Origin: an uncultured Roseobacter sp. | GTDB lineage: Bacteria > Pseudomonadota > Alphaproteobacteria > Rhodobacterales > Rhodobacteraceae | DNA length: 64,000 nt | Assembly: GCF_947499265.1 (NCBI RefSeq) | Contig: NZ_CANMNK010000001.1 | Coordinates: forward strand, 209,001 to 273,000 | Direction: 5' to 3' | Shown: positions 56,431 to 64,000 of the stretch, piece after piece | Layout of the letters: every line of letters starts with the position of its first letter | Position numbering within the stretch: the stretch's first letter is position 1 | Notes under the pieces: generated by a model | Told to the model about the DNA's origin: nothing | Seen by the model: only the letters and a program-made list of their open reading frames with translations | The model's database searches: none | Made by a program: the position numbers and the translations under genes

Positions 56431-57977
56431 CCCATTGGATTATTGCACCTGTTATCCTGCCCGCGATTCTGGCGCCCTTTATAGTGCTCGCCGCACGGTA
56501 TCACATTGGGATCCAGCGCGTGTTTTCCGTGGCTGGTGTCATGGCCCTGATCGCCGTGGCGGCGGGCCTGGCCTGGACTGCCTCTGACGGCACGATCATC
56601 CTCTATCAATTGGGCGATTGGGCGGCGCCTTTCGGCATCGTGCTGGTCGGCGACAGGCTCTCGACCCTGATGGTGCTGCTGACCGCGGTGCTGGCGCTCT
56701 TTGTCCTGCTCTATGCCATTGGATCGGGCTGGGATGACCGCGGGCGGCATTTCCACGCGCTGTTCCAGTTCCAGCTGATGGGGATCATGGGCGCCTTCCT
56801 GACCGGTGACCTCTTCAACCTCTTCGTGTTTTTCGAAGTGCTGCTGATCGCCTCCTACGGGCTGATGATCCACGCGGGCGGTAACGCGCGCCTGCGCGCG
56901 GGCGTGCAATATGTGCTCTTCAATCTGCTGGGGTCGACGCTTTTCCTCTTCGCCCTTGGGGCGCTTTACGCGGAAACCGGGACGCTCAATATGGCCGATG
57001 TGGCCCAGCGCGTCGCCCTGGTCGATCCAAGCGAAACGGTTGGTATCCGGCTGGCGGCAGTCTTGTTGCTGCTGGTCTTCGCGATCAAGGCTGCTGTGGT
57101 CCCACTACATTTCTGGCTGCCCTCAAGCTACGCCGAAGCACCCGCCCCGGTCGCGGCCCTCTTTGCGATCATGACCAAGGTCGGCGCCTATGCGATCATC
57201 CGCGTCTATACGATGATCTTCCACCCCGAGCTTGAGGTGACCGCCGGGCTGCAAACCGCATGGCTGCTGCCCGCCGCGATGATATCGCTGGCGATTGGCA
57301 TGATCGGCATTCTGGCCGCGAAACACCTCGACCGTCTGGTCGCCTTCGCCGTGATCGGGTCCATGGGGATGGTCATGGTGGCGATTTCGATGTTCACCCA
57401 GACCAGCATCACCGCAGCGCTATACTACACGGTGCACTCCACGCTCGCGGCCGCCGCGCTCTTCCTGATCGTCGATCTGGTGGGCACGGGCCGGGCTGAC
57501 CTGAAGCTGACCGCACAACCCACTCTGCCCGGGGCCGCGCTGACATCCGCGCTCTTTATGGTGGCGGCCATCGCCATGGCGGGCCTGCCGCCCTTGTCTG
57601 GCTTCGTCGGTAAGCTGCTGATTCTCGATGCGGCCTTCCCGACCTCCACCGCAGCGTGGATCTGGGCGGTTGTGCTGATCTCCAGCCTGATTGCCGTGGT
57701 CGGGTTCTCACGCGCGGGCAGCGTGCTTTTCTGGAAGGCCAAATCCCTGCCACCACCCGAAGAAGATCCTGAAGCGGAAACAACAGCAGCACCCGCCGTG
57801 CTGTCCTATTGCGCGGTCGGCGGCCTGCTGACCATGCTGGTGGCGCATACCGTTTTTGCCGGGCCAGCCACGGCCTACATGGCCTCGATCTCGCAACAAC
57901 TGTTCAACCCCGAGCCCTACATCTCGACGGTTCTGGAGACACCGGGCAAGCTCAGCAAACCGACGGAGGGACATTGA
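56427..57977 (+). CDS. mrpD: Na+/H+ antiporter subunit D
   Basis: A 516-residue polytopic proton-translocating subunit related to NuoM/NuoN. The Glu near FEVLLIASYGLMIHAG and the Lys/His region FAIKAAVVPLHFWLPSSYAEAPAPVAALFAIMTKVGAYA are the family's channel residues. It overlaps mrpC by four bases and is two bases from mrpE. It works with MrpA to couple proton entry to sodium export. Confidence 0.96.
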   Translation: MTHWIIAPVILPAILAPFIVLAARYHIGIQRVFSVAGVMALIAVAAGLAWTASDGTIILYQLGDWAAPFGIVLVGDRLSTLMVLLTAVLALFVLLYAIGSGWDDRGRHFHALFQFQLMGIMGAFLTGDLFNLFVFFEVLLIASYGLMIHAGGNARLRAGVQYVLFNLLGSTLFLFALGALYAETGTLNMADVAQRVALVDPSETVGIRLAAVLLLLVFAIKAAVVPLHFWLPSSYAEAPAPVAALFAIMTKVGAYAIIRVYTMIFHPELEVTAGLQTAWLLPAAMISLAIGMIGILAAKHLDRLVAFAVIGSMGMVMVAISMFTQTSITAALYYTVHSTLAAAALFLIVDLVGTGRADLKLTAQPTLPGAALTSALFMVAAIAMAGLPPLSGFVGKLLILDAAFPTSTAAWIWAVVLISSLIAVVGFSRAGSVLFWKAKSLPPPEEDPEAETTAAPAVLSYCAVGGLLTMLVAHTVFAGPATAYMASISQQLFNPEPYISTVLETPGKLSKPTEGH

Positions 57978-57978
57978 C

Positions 57979-58479
57979 ATGATGAAAGCATATCGCTGGC
58001 TCTTGCCGCACCCCCTGGTCACGCTGCTGCTGGCCGTTGTCTGGACCGTCCTGCAAAACGACATCTCTGCGGGCATGATTGTCTTTGGCCTCATCCTCGG
58101 CGTGATCATCCCCTGGGGGACCTCGATCTGGTGGCCCGACACGCCACAGGGCTTTCACATGGGTAAGATGATCACCTACACTCTCATGGTGCTCTGGGAC
58201 ATCATGGTCGCGAACGTGCAGGTGGCCTGGATTGTCCTGACCCGACCCAATTCGAAGCTGCGCCCGGCGTGGATCGTTGTCCCGCTGGAATTGCGCCAGC
58301 CCGAAGCGATCACAATCCTTGCAGGGACCATTACCCTGACGCCGGGCACAGTCTCTGCGGATCTGTCAGACGAAGGGCACAGCCTGCTGGTCCATGTTCT
58401 GGATACCGATGACGCCGACGCCGTGCGCGACGAGATCAAACACCGCTACGAGCGCCGCCTGAAGGAGATTTTTGCATGA
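57979..58479 (+). CDS. mrpE: Na+/H+ antiporter subunit E
   Basis: A 166-residue protein with one or two membrane helices at the N-terminus (WLLPHPLVTLLLAVVWTVLQ and the stretch after DISAGMIVFGLILGVIIPW) and a soluble tail. TLTPGTVSADLSDEGHSLLVHVLD is the MrpE signature. It starts at the ATG 57979 after GGAGGG and overlaps mrpF by four bases. Confidence 0.94.
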   Translation: MMKAYRWLLPHPLVTLLLAVVWTVLQNDISAGMIVFGLILGVIIPWGTSIWWPDTPQGFHMGKMITYTLMVLWDIMVANVQVAWIVLTRPNSKLRPAWIVVPLELRQPEAITILAGTITLTPGTVSADLSDEGHSLLVHVLDTDDADAVRDEIKHRYERRLKEIFA

Positions 58480-58763
58480 GCCTTGCAACCGATCTGATGA
58501 ATATGGCGCTGATCCTGGCCTTTGTGGTCGTCTCCGTCGCGCAGGCGATGTCGATGGTAAGGCTGATCATTGGGCCAAGCACCGGGGACCGCATTCTCGC
58601 ACTCGATACGATGGTGGTGAACGCCATCGGGCTGATTGTGCTGCTGGGCATTGCGCAGGGCGTCCGCGTCTATTTCGAGGCGTCGATGATCATTGCCATG
58701 CTTGGGTTTGTTTCAACCGTCGCCTATGCGCGCTTCGTTTTGCGGGGGGACATCATCGAATGA
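58476..58763 (+). CDS. mrpF: Na+/H+ antiporter subunit F
   Basis: A 95-residue membrane protein with three helices; the second half carries RLIIGPSTGDRILALDTMVVNAIGLIVLL, the conserved Mrp F pattern with the GPS-x-x-DR loop. It overlaps mrpE at its start and mrpG at its end, each by four bases. Confidence 0.95.
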   Translation: MSLATDLMNMALILAFVVVSVAQAMSMVRLIIGPSTGDRILALDTMVVNAIGLIVLLGIAQGVRVYFEASMIIAMLGFVSTVAYARFVLRGDIIE

Positions 58764-59149
58764 CCGCTGAAATTATTGGAATATACGCCGTTACCGTGGC
58801 GCTTTTGGTTGGGGCTGGCTTCGCACTTGTCGGGGCCATAGGTCTGGTACGGTTCAACGATTCAATGACCCGGATGCATGCGCCGACCAAGGTCGGTACC
58901 GTGGGCATCGGCTCCCTGCTGCTGGCCTCGATGATCCATTCCTATACCTTTGGTGACGGGTCGATGCACGAAGTGCTGATCATGGCCTTTCTCTTTGTAA
59001 CGGCCCCGATTTCCGCGAATTTCATCGCCAAGGTGAACATTCACAAACGCGCCTGCGACACGCCACCCACGCCGCCGCGCGACGATACCTGGTCCACGCT
59101 CAGCATACCGGAAGCAGATCGCGAGATCGCGGAGCCGAAACAGGGGTAG
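58760..59149 (+). CDS. mrpG: Na+/H+ antiporter subunit G
   Basis: A 129-residue membrane protein with three helices (IIGIYAVTVALLVGAGFALVGAIGLVRF, TVGIGSLLLASMIHS, VLIMAFLFVTAPISANFIAK). The RFNDSMTRMHAPTKVGTVG loop is the family mark. The hydrophilic C-terminus is Pro/Glu-rich. It ends the mrpA-G operon; the aminotransferase gene opposite converges 58 bases later. Confidence 0.95.
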   Translation: MTAEIIGIYAVTVALLVGAGFALVGAIGLVRFNDSMTRMHAPTKVGTVGIGSLLLASMIHSYTFGDGSMHEVLIMAFLFVTAPISANFIAKVNIHKRACDTPPTPPRDDTWSTLSIPEADREIAEPKQG

Positions 59150-59207
59150 GCCGGGCATAACCTGCACGGGCCGGCAAGCCGCCCGCACGTCCTTGAGTAT
59201 TCGACGC

Positions 59208-60158
59208 CTACGCCACGCTGGCCTTTTGCGCCGCGACGTTGCGGGCCACAAGATCCTTGTAAAGGCCGCGAATGCGCAGGGTCATCGGCCCCGCGCCGCG
59301 GTGATCGCCGATGGGTTTGCCGTCGATCTCCGCCACCGGTGTCTGTGCGCCAAAGGTGCCCGTCAAAAACGCCTCCTCCGCCCCGTAGGCCTCATAGAGG
59401 GAGTAGTTTTTCTCCCGCACCGGGATGCCGTTCTCGCGACACAGATCAATCACCTTCTGCCGGGTGACGCCGTTCATGCAATAGTCCCCCGTCGAGGTCC
59501 AAACCTCGCCCCGACGCACGATGAAGAAGTTGCAGGCGTTGGTCGTATTCACAAACCCATGCGGGTCCAGCATCAGCGCCTCATCCGCCCCGGCCTGCTC
59601 CGCTTGCAAACAAGCGATCACACAGTTCAGCTTCGAATGGCTGTTGTATTTCGCGTCCTGGGACATCGGCAGCCCGCGCACCTGGGGCACGGTCGCCAGT
59701 CGGATACCGCGCGTGAGCAGGCTATCCGCTGGTTTGGAGTGCTCCAGAATCGCGGTGATCGTCGGGCCGGACCGGCTGAGCCCCGGATGCTGGAACGGTT
59801 TGACCTTTTTGCCCCGCGTAATCATCAAACGGCAATGCGCATCCGTGGTCATGTCATTGGCCGCTGCGGTCGCGTTCAGCGCCGCCAGCACCTCCGCTTT
59901 GCTCATGCCAATGTCGATCGACACCGACTTGCAGGCATTGAAAAGCCGATCCATATGCTCGTCAAAAAAGGCCCAGACACCATCGTAAAGGCGCAGCCCT
60001 TCCCACATGCCATCGCCCAGCATGAACCCGGAATCGTAGACTGACACCACCGCTTCCTCACGCGGTACAATCTTGCCGTTCAGGTATATCTTGATGTCCT
60101 TGTTGCGCAGATCTTCGTCGGCATCATGGGTTGAATGGCTTTGGGGGTGTTCGTTCAT
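59208..60158 (-). CDS. Class IV PLP aminotransferase (D-amino-acid / branched-chain type)
   Basis: A 316-residue fold-type IV aminotransferase. The PLP lysine is in the segment AKYNSHSKLNCVIAC, and the phosphate/substrate loops are YDSGFMLGDGMWEGLRLYDG and VNTTNACNFFIVRRGEV. It could be a D-amino-acid transaminase, a branched-chain enzyme or an amine transaminase; the family alone does not decide. Its start lies 71 bases after the TAXI-binding-protein gene stop, so both may be read from one promoter under the GntR regulator. Confidence 0.88.
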   Translation of the reverse strand: MNEHPQSHSTHDADEDLRNKDIKIYLNGKIVPREEAVVSVYDSGFMLGDGMWEGLRLYDGVWAFFDEHMDRLFNACKSVSIDIGMSKAEVLAALNATAAANDMTTDAHCRLMITRGKKVKPFQHPGLSRSGPTITAILEHSKPADSLLTRGIRLATVPQVRGLPMSQDAKYNSHSKLNCVIACLQAEQAGADEALMLDPHGFVNTTNACNFFIVRRGEVWTSTGDYCMNGVTRQKVIDLCRENGIPVREKNYSLYEAYGAEEAFLTGTFGAQTPVAEIDGKPIGDHRGAGPMTLRIRGLYKDLVARNVAAQKASVA

Positions 60159-60229
60159 GGGCTGGCAGATCCTCGGGTGCTTTCAGACATGGATATCGGG
60201 CGGAGACGAGCCCCGCCCCGATCAAGGTG

Positions 60230-61225
60230 TTATTGGATCAGACCCGCTTCACGGAAATACTTCTCCGCACCGGGATGCATCGGCGCTGATAGCCCATTTA
60301 CCACCATTTCTTCCTTTTTAAGGTTGGCAAAGGCCGGGTGGAAGCCTTTGAACGTGTCAAAGTTCTCAAATACCGCTTTGACCATTTCGTAGATCACATC
60401 GTCGGAAATCTTCGAGGATGTGACGAAAGTCGACGGCAGCCCGAAGGAGGGCACATCGGCGTCCACCCCACGATAAAGCCCACCGGGGATGGTCACATGG
60501 CCATAATAGGATTTGCTATGCACCAGGTCATCCACTTCCGGCCCCGCCACCGGGATGATATTGATGTCACAGGTCGTCGCCGCTTCGAGCACGTTGGCCA
60601 CCGGGTTGCCCGCAACCATCAGGAAGGCATCGATCGAATTGTCGCAAAGTGCGGAGGATTGCTCGGCTGATTTCAATTCGGTCACGAGGCCAAAGTGATC
60701 CATATCCCAGCCCATCGCGGACACCAAAACCTCGGCCGTGCCGCGGGTCCCGGAACCAAGATTGCCGAGATTGACGGTTTTACCTGCCAGATCCTCCATC
60801 GAGGTGATACCCGTGTCTTTGCGCGCGGCGATGATCACGGTATCGGGGTGCAGAGAGAACAAGGAACGCAGCTCTTCATAGGCGCCGTCTTCCTCGAAAA
60901 GGCTGGTGCCGTTCATCGAATGGAATTGCCAGTCGGACTGAACAATTCCCATTTCCAACTCGCCCTGGCGAATTGTCCGCAGGTTGTAGACTGATCCGCC
61001 CGTGCTTTCGACCGAACAGCGGATGCCGTGGGTCTTTCTGTCCTTATTGACCAGTCGGCAGATACCACCACCAACCGCATAATAAATGCCAGTTACGCCG
61101 CCGGTGCCGATGGTCAGAAATTCTTCGGCCTTCACGGCGGTGCCGGATACCGCCAGGACCGCGATGGTTGCCAAAGCCGATAGGCCTGGCCGGGTGTGAC
61201 CGATCATGTTGTGAATTGAGAGCAT
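60230..61225 (-). CDS. TAXI-family TRAP transporter solute-binding protein
   Basis: A 331-residue periplasmic binding protein of the TAXI type. After a signal peptide (about 1-33, ending before EEFLTIG) comes the family start TIGTGGVTGIYYAVGGGICRLVNK, then the TAXI pattern NLRTIRQGELEMGIVQSDWQF and the hinge-side GKTVNLGNLGSGTRGTAEVL. AAGGAGGT lies six bases before the ATG, which marks high expression. Such proteins bind glutamate, glutamine or other carboxylates; the membrane subunits (a fused 4TM/12TM gene) are not next to it here. It is divergent from gntR. Confidence 0.93.
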   Translation of the reverse strand: MLSIHNMIGHTRPGLSALATIAVLAVSGTAVKAEEFLTIGTGGVTGIYYAVGGGICRLVNKDRKTHGIRCSVESTGGSVYNLRTIRQGELEMGIVQSDWQFHSMNGTSLFEEDGAYEELRSLFSLHPDTVIIAARKDTGITSMEDLAGKTVNLGNLGSGTRGTAEVLVSAMGWDMDHFGLVTELKSAEQSSALCDNSIDAFLMVAGNPVANVLEAATTCDINIIPVAGPEVDDLVHSKSYYGHVTIPGGLYRGVDADVPSFGLPSTFVTSSKISDDVIYEMVKAVFENFDTFKGFHPAFANLKKEEMVVNGLSAPMHPGAEKYFREAGLIQ

Positions 61226-61372
61226 GAATAACCTCCTTGTTTTCTAAGTTTTTTGCACAGAGCCGCCCGCGCGGAACCGACCAAGAGAGTAGTCATGTCC
61301 AAAGGTTATCTTTTGCGGCGGGGCCACAAGCCGGGCGAATCCTTATCCGCAACAGTAGAATGCGCGAGTCAT

Positions 61373-61384
61373 ATTGTCGACAAT
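61373..61384. promoter_or_regulatory. Putative GntR operator 1: ATTGTCGACAAT
   Basis: A perfect 12-base palindrome with the TTGT-N2-ACAA core used by many FadR/GntR-type (FCD) regulators. It lies about 155 bases before the gntR start and 148 before the TAXI start, within the divergent promoter region. Binding is not shown. Confidence 0.6.
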
Positions 61385-61391
61385 TTATAAT

Positions 61392-61403
61392 TATGTCGAC
61401 AAT
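61392..61403. promoter_or_regulatory. Putative GntR operator 2: TATGTCGACAAT
   Basis: A near copy of operator 1 (one mismatch per half at the outside) whose centre is 19 bases from that of operator 1, close to two turns of DNA. The same face of the helix is therefore presented, which suits cooperative binding by two dimers. Confidence 0.58.
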
Positions 61404-61541
61404 CACTAAGTAACGAACAAGACTTCAGTGACGGTCGACGGTGGTGCCACTCAACCTTTGCCACTAGATTTTCTAAAGCGCTATCGCCCCACAGGCGCAG
61501 CAATGCTATTGGAGCAATGATCCGCCCAATCTGGAACAACA

Positions 61542-62210
61542 ATGAAAAACGACACCGCAGACGCCAAACCGCCCAGCGATACTCTCAAGGACCGAACACT
61601 GGACACCTTGCAACAGATGATCGTGATGGGTGATATGGCACCGGGCTCGAAAGTCCTGGAAACTTCGGTTGCCACGTCGCTGGGGATCAGCCGCGCGACC
61701 CTGCGAGAGGCCATGAACCGCCTGGTCGAGGTCGGCCTGCTTGTGAACCTGCCGTTTCGCGGGACGTATGTGCGCAAACTCGACCGTGTCGATCTCACCG
61801 AAATCTATTCACTGCGGGCGGGGCTTGAAAAAATCGCGTTCCAGATGTGCTGGGACAAGAGAAATCTGGTTAATCTGGCAGAACTGGAGTTCAGAAACGA
61901 AGTCCTCTGCGACAAGATTTCGGAAAACGATCCTTACGGTGCCATTTCAAGCGAATTGCACCTACACAGTTGGTGCTATGAGCTTTCGGGGCATGGCCTC
62001 CTGTTGCAAAGCTGGGAAAGGCTCAAGCCGAATTTGCAGTTCTATTTTGCCATGCACCAAAAGGCTCATGGGCGTGGCGGCCCCCTGCGGCAATCGCACG
62101 ACGACTACATCCGTCTTGCGAAGGGCGACGATCTGGAGGCCATGTTGGCCCATCTCGACGATCACATGCGGCAGGGTCTCGCGAAAACGCTGGAAATGAC
62201 CGACTGGTGA
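61542..62210 (+). CDS. GntR-family transcriptional regulator, FCD (FadR) type
   Basis: A 222-residue regulator. The N-terminal winged helix shows LKDRTLDTLQQMIVMGDMAPGSKV and ISRATLREAMNRLVEVGLL, typical of GntR; the C-terminal FCD ligand domain has the metal/ligand His and Asp positions in LHSWCYELSG and the end segment DHMRQGLAKTL. It is divergent from the TAXI gene with 316 bases between, which contains the two TTGTCGACAA sites, so it probably controls that gene and itself in response to the transported acid. Confidence 0.92.
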   Translation: MKNDTADAKPPSDTLKDRTLDTLQQMIVMGDMAPGSKVLETSVATSLGISRATLREAMNRLVEVGLLVNLPFRGTYVRKLDRVDLTEIYSLRAGLEKIAFQMCWDKRNLVNLAELEFRNEVLCDKISENDPYGAISSELHLHSWCYELSGHGLLLQSWERLKPNLQFYFAMHQKAHGRGGPLRQSHDDYIRLAKGDDLEAMLAHLDDHMRQGLAKTLEMTDW

Positions 62211-62256
62211 TCTGTTCTCACGCGCAGGACGCTTCAGCCTGCAGGACACCCCGACA

Positions 62257-62976
62257 TCAAAACGCAGCGTTCTTGGCAACAAGAATGCGCAGATCGCCAA
62301 CCGTGTCGAATCCGGCGCTGCGGGCGTGCTCCAAATCCATTCCGGATTCGTAGCCGACGATCGGCAAACCCGGCGCGATGGCGGCGATCGCCGCGGTTGC
62401 CTGCGAAAATGCTGCGCTTGGGGCGGCGCGGGCAAAGACATTCGAAAGACCAATGCAATTTTCAGACTGGTTCGCGATGCATCCTGCCCCGATTTCCCCA
62501 CCTGTTTTCAGACCAAAGAAGAACATGTCGTCCCGGTTCAATAGATCTGCGGTGAACATGCGGCGCTCTGTGGCTGACCCGTTCTTTTTCCAGCCTTCTT
62601 CCCACAGCGCCAAATCCGCCTGGGTTTCAATCGGTTGCCAGTGACTGGCCATCGTTTGCACGCCAGCATCCCGCCAGATCCACGATGCGCCAAACAACGT
62701 GTCGAACCCATGTGTCGCCAAATCCAACTGGCAAAAACTGTCTTTCAGGCCAACCGCACCCTCGAATTGCGCCGCGATATGGTTGATTTGTTGAATGATT
62801 TCAGCCTCGTGGTCCGGCGACAGCACCGTCAAATTCGAGTAAAAGGGCAGCGGACGATCCTTCCCCACAAACGCAAAAGACAGACGCTCATAAGCCAAAC
62901 CATGCGCGGAGAACATCGCCTCATAAAGATCAGCATTGTTGTGGGCCGCGATAACGGCCCGATGGTCCACACTCAT
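62257..62976 (-). CDS. GNAT-like N-acetyltransferase, weakly typical
   Basis: A 239-residue protein. The C-terminal half resembles a GNAT fold end-region: GLPIVGYESGMDLEHARSAGFDTVGDLRILV (the beta-bulge and AGF loop), with an earlier strand EIGAGCIANQSENCIGLSNV like the acetyl-CoA-binding sheet. The N-terminal half is hydrophilic and unassigned. The ATG at 62976 follows AAAGGA by nine bases; the longer frame to 63027 is less likely. The acceptor is unknown. It lies downstream of the ribbon-helix-helix-like gene on the same strand with a 91-base gap. Confidence 0.7.
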   Translation of the reverse strand: MSVDHRAVIAAHNNADLYEAMFSAHGLAYERLSFAFVGKDRPLPFYSNLTVLSPDHEAEIIQQINHIAAQFEGAVGLKDSFCQLDLATHGFDTLFGASWIWRDAGVQTMASHWQPIETQADLALWEEGWKKNGSATERRMFTADLLNRDDMFFFGLKTGGEIGAGCIANQSENCIGLSNVFARAAPSAAFSQATAAIAAIAPGLPIVGYESGMDLEHARSAGFDTVGDLRILVAKNAAF

Positions 62977-63067
62977 GCACCGATCCTTTTTGTGGTGCCC
63001 GGAAACGCCAACCGCGCCAGAGACCATCGTCTCACATGAGTTTAGACATCAAGGAACCGGGAACAAC

Positions 63068-63478
63068 TCATTCCTCACGTGGGTTCTTTGGCTTACCCGG
63101 CCCGAAACGGCGCAGGAAAGTCACGTAGGAAAACCCGAGATCCGCCGTATTGCAGAGCTTTTGACCGCTGGTTTCGGTGTGCAGTGACAAGCCACCCCAG
63201 GCGATCTTGAGAAAATACCCATGACGCCGCAGACGCTCATCAAGATCAGCCCAGTCAGTTGCATCCGCCATGTCGCGAAACAGCAACCTCTGCAACGCAA
63301 AGATCAGGCGTTCGTCGGTGATCTGTGGCGTTCTCTGGTTGCCTTTATGCGCGGCCACATGGGCGACAAGAACGTCTTCCACGATCTTGCCAACGGTCCC
63401 TTCCTGTTCGGTGGCCATGTCATGCACGGCGAGCATCAAATCAGATGGCAATTGAATCGTTACGGTCCGGGTGTTCAT
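63068..63478 (-). CDS. Hypothetical ribbon-helix-helix-like protein
   Basis: A 136-residue protein. The N-terminus MNTRTVTIQLPSDLMLAVHDMATEQ looks like a CopG/Arc-type ribbon-helix-helix, which would bind DNA. The C-terminal ~70 residues (WADLDERLRRHGYFLKIAWGGLSLHTE, then LCNTADLGFSYVTFLRRFG) are a separate domain; the FLRRFG ending and the helix-strand pattern recall a segment found at the C-termini of some mobilisation relaxase-like proteins, which I cannot confirm. It stands 37 bases after the PII-like gene, so it could be in the sbtA unit. Confidence 0.6.
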   Translation of the reverse strand: MNTRTVTIQLPSDLMLAVHDMATEQEGTVGKIVEDVLVAHVAAHKGNQRTPQITDERLIFALQRLLFRDMADATDWADLDERLRRHGYFLKIAWGGLSLHTETSGQKLCNTADLGFSYVTFLRRFGPGKPKNPREE

Positions 63479-63515
63479 ACCGCCGAGGATTCCTTAATTC
63501 TGGTTAAGAAAGGGT

Positions 63516-63827
63516 TTAAAACCGCTCCGCTCTGAGCACTTCGCAATCCACAATGCTGACCACACCGATGTGGCGTTCTACAACGCTGAAAGCAGCTTCG
63601 ATCAGCTTGTCGACATTCTCCGCTCGAACGATGCAAATTACCTGCACCATCCCGCTCGCGCGGCCAATCTCGCCCGCCCGGACCCAGGCGCCGGACCGAC
63701 CTGAACCGCCAAGAACCGGCAGGACTGTAAATCCGGTCACCCCGGCCTTGATCAACGCCTCCGACAACCGCGATTGCATGATCGCTTCGATGGTGATTTC
63801 AACCCGTTTGGCTTGATGCGTTTGCAT
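63516..63827 (-). CDS. PII superfamily protein, SbtB-like
   Basis: A 103-residue PII-fold protein. The beta-alpha-beta opening KRVEITIEAIMQSRLSEALIKAGVTGFTVLPV and the glycine-rich loop GGSGRSGAWVRAGEIGRASGMVQVICIVRAE resemble SbtB, the regulator of the bicarbonate carrier SbtA. The uridylylated tyrosine of GlnB/GlnK is absent, and the redox CGPxGC tail of cyanobacterial SbtB is also missing. It lies four bases after the sbtA stop, so the pair is co-transcribed. Adenine-nucleotide-dependent control of the carrier is inferred from that pairing. Confidence 0.82.
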   Translation of the reverse strand: MQTHQAKRVEITIEAIMQSRLSEALIKAGVTGFTVLPVLGGSGRSGAWVRAGEIGRASGMVQVICIVRAENVDKLIEAAFSVVERHIGVVSIVDCEVLRAERF

Positions 63828-63831
63828 GATG

Positions 63832-64000
63832 TCAGGCTCCTGTCAGGGCGGTGGCAAACGCGACATATAGCGGGATGCCCAGCGTCAGATTAAACGGAAA
63901 CGTCACGCCAAGCGAGAGCGTGAGGTAGATGGAGGGGTTGGCTTCGGGCAACGCGACGCGCATGGCCGCCGGCACAGCGATATAGGAGGCCGATGCAGAC
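63832..64000 (-). CDS. sbtA: Sodium-dependent bicarbonate permease SbtA (C-terminal end only)
   Basis: The last 55 codons of a membrane protein that continues past the right edge. The translated end, SASASYIAVPAAMRVALP, then NPSIYLTLSLGVTFPFN and LGIPLYVAFA, matches the C-terminus of SbtA (DUF897), which imports bicarbonate with sodium. It stops four bases before the PII-like gene, the known SbtA-SbtB arrangement. Only the C-terminal region can be judged here. Confidence 0.85.
   Translation of the reverse strand, partial: SASASYIAVPAAMRVALPEANPSIYLTLSLGVTFPFNLTLGIPLYVAFATALTGA

Noticed and set aside
60159-60229. Hairpin ATCGGGCGG...CCGCCCGAT-like between the TAXI and aminotransferase genes
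   Set aside because: No T run follows on the minus strand, so a terminator is not supported; it may be a weak attenuator.

Overview
The window looks like a chromosomal segment of a marine alphaproteobacterium of the Rhodobacterales (Roseobacter group). The signs are a Rhodobacter-type porin, the cell-cycle methylase CcrM, a CenR-like orphan response regulator, DUF3576, DUF2125 and DUF4170 proteins, a DciA-mutY neighbourhood, a seven-function Mrp Na+/H+ antiporter, a TAXI-type TRAP binding protein and an SbtA-type bicarbonate permease. Genes are tightly packed, GC is high, and start/stop overlaps are frequent. No rRNA, tRNA, CRISPR array, insertion sequence or prophage is visible. The genus cannot be fixed from the sequence alone.

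Layout. 1-9.4 kb is mostly on the minus strand: ftsK (cut by the window edge), a DapC-like aminotransferase, an amidase, a Trm112/LON/CnoX-like thioredoxin run, exonuclease III and a CenR-like regulator; a UbiH-type hydroxylase lies on plus. 9.5-18.9 kb holds ribA with an L,D-transpeptidase, the YggS homologue, a porin, and the leuS-lptE-holA overlapping set. 18.9-24.8 kb holds an HI0933-type flavoprotein, an MscS channel, a small HNH protein, a crotonase/SDR pair and a DUF2125 protein. 24.9-29.6 kb is an envelope operon: pmbA, an inositol-monophosphatase-family enzyme, DUF4170, a WaaA-like glycosyltransferase and lpxK.

29.6-33.1 kb contains a minus-strand dciA-like/dsbA-like/CaiB operon divergent from mutY. 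It is followed by an AlkB-type alkane hydroxylase and a single-domain receiver. 35.0-36.8 kb carries ccrM and rnhB; three GANTC sites, the CcrM target, sit in 39 bp of the ccrM leader. 37.0-38.6 kb has three poorly known envelope proteins, one of them a membrane protein with a winged-helix-like tail. 38.7-41.7 kb has an Acg-type nitroreductase, an HpcH/HpaI aldolase and asd. 41.9-47.7 kb is a flagellar block read motB-flgE-flgK-flgL-flgI. 47.9-52.0 kb has an MFS carrier, trhO, and the NAD salvage pair pncA-pncB.

52.4-53.2 kb is the largest gene-free stretch. It leads into the Mrp operon (53.2-59.1 kb), in which the A subunit carries a fused B domain. 59.2-62.2 kb looks like one regulated amino-acid or carboxylate module: a class IV aminotransferase, a TAXI binding protein with a very strong ribosome binding site, and a divergent FadR-type GntR regulator, with two near-identical TTGTCGACAA-type palindromes between them. 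The right end (62.2-64.0 kb) reads sbtA, a PII/SbtB-like protein, a ribbon-helix-helix-like protein and a GNAT-like protein on the minus strand. No wholly new system is evident. The most promising leads are the membrane-anchored winged-helix-like protein, the SbtA/PII-like cluster, the GntR-TAXI module with its paired operators, and the GANTC-rich ccrM leader.
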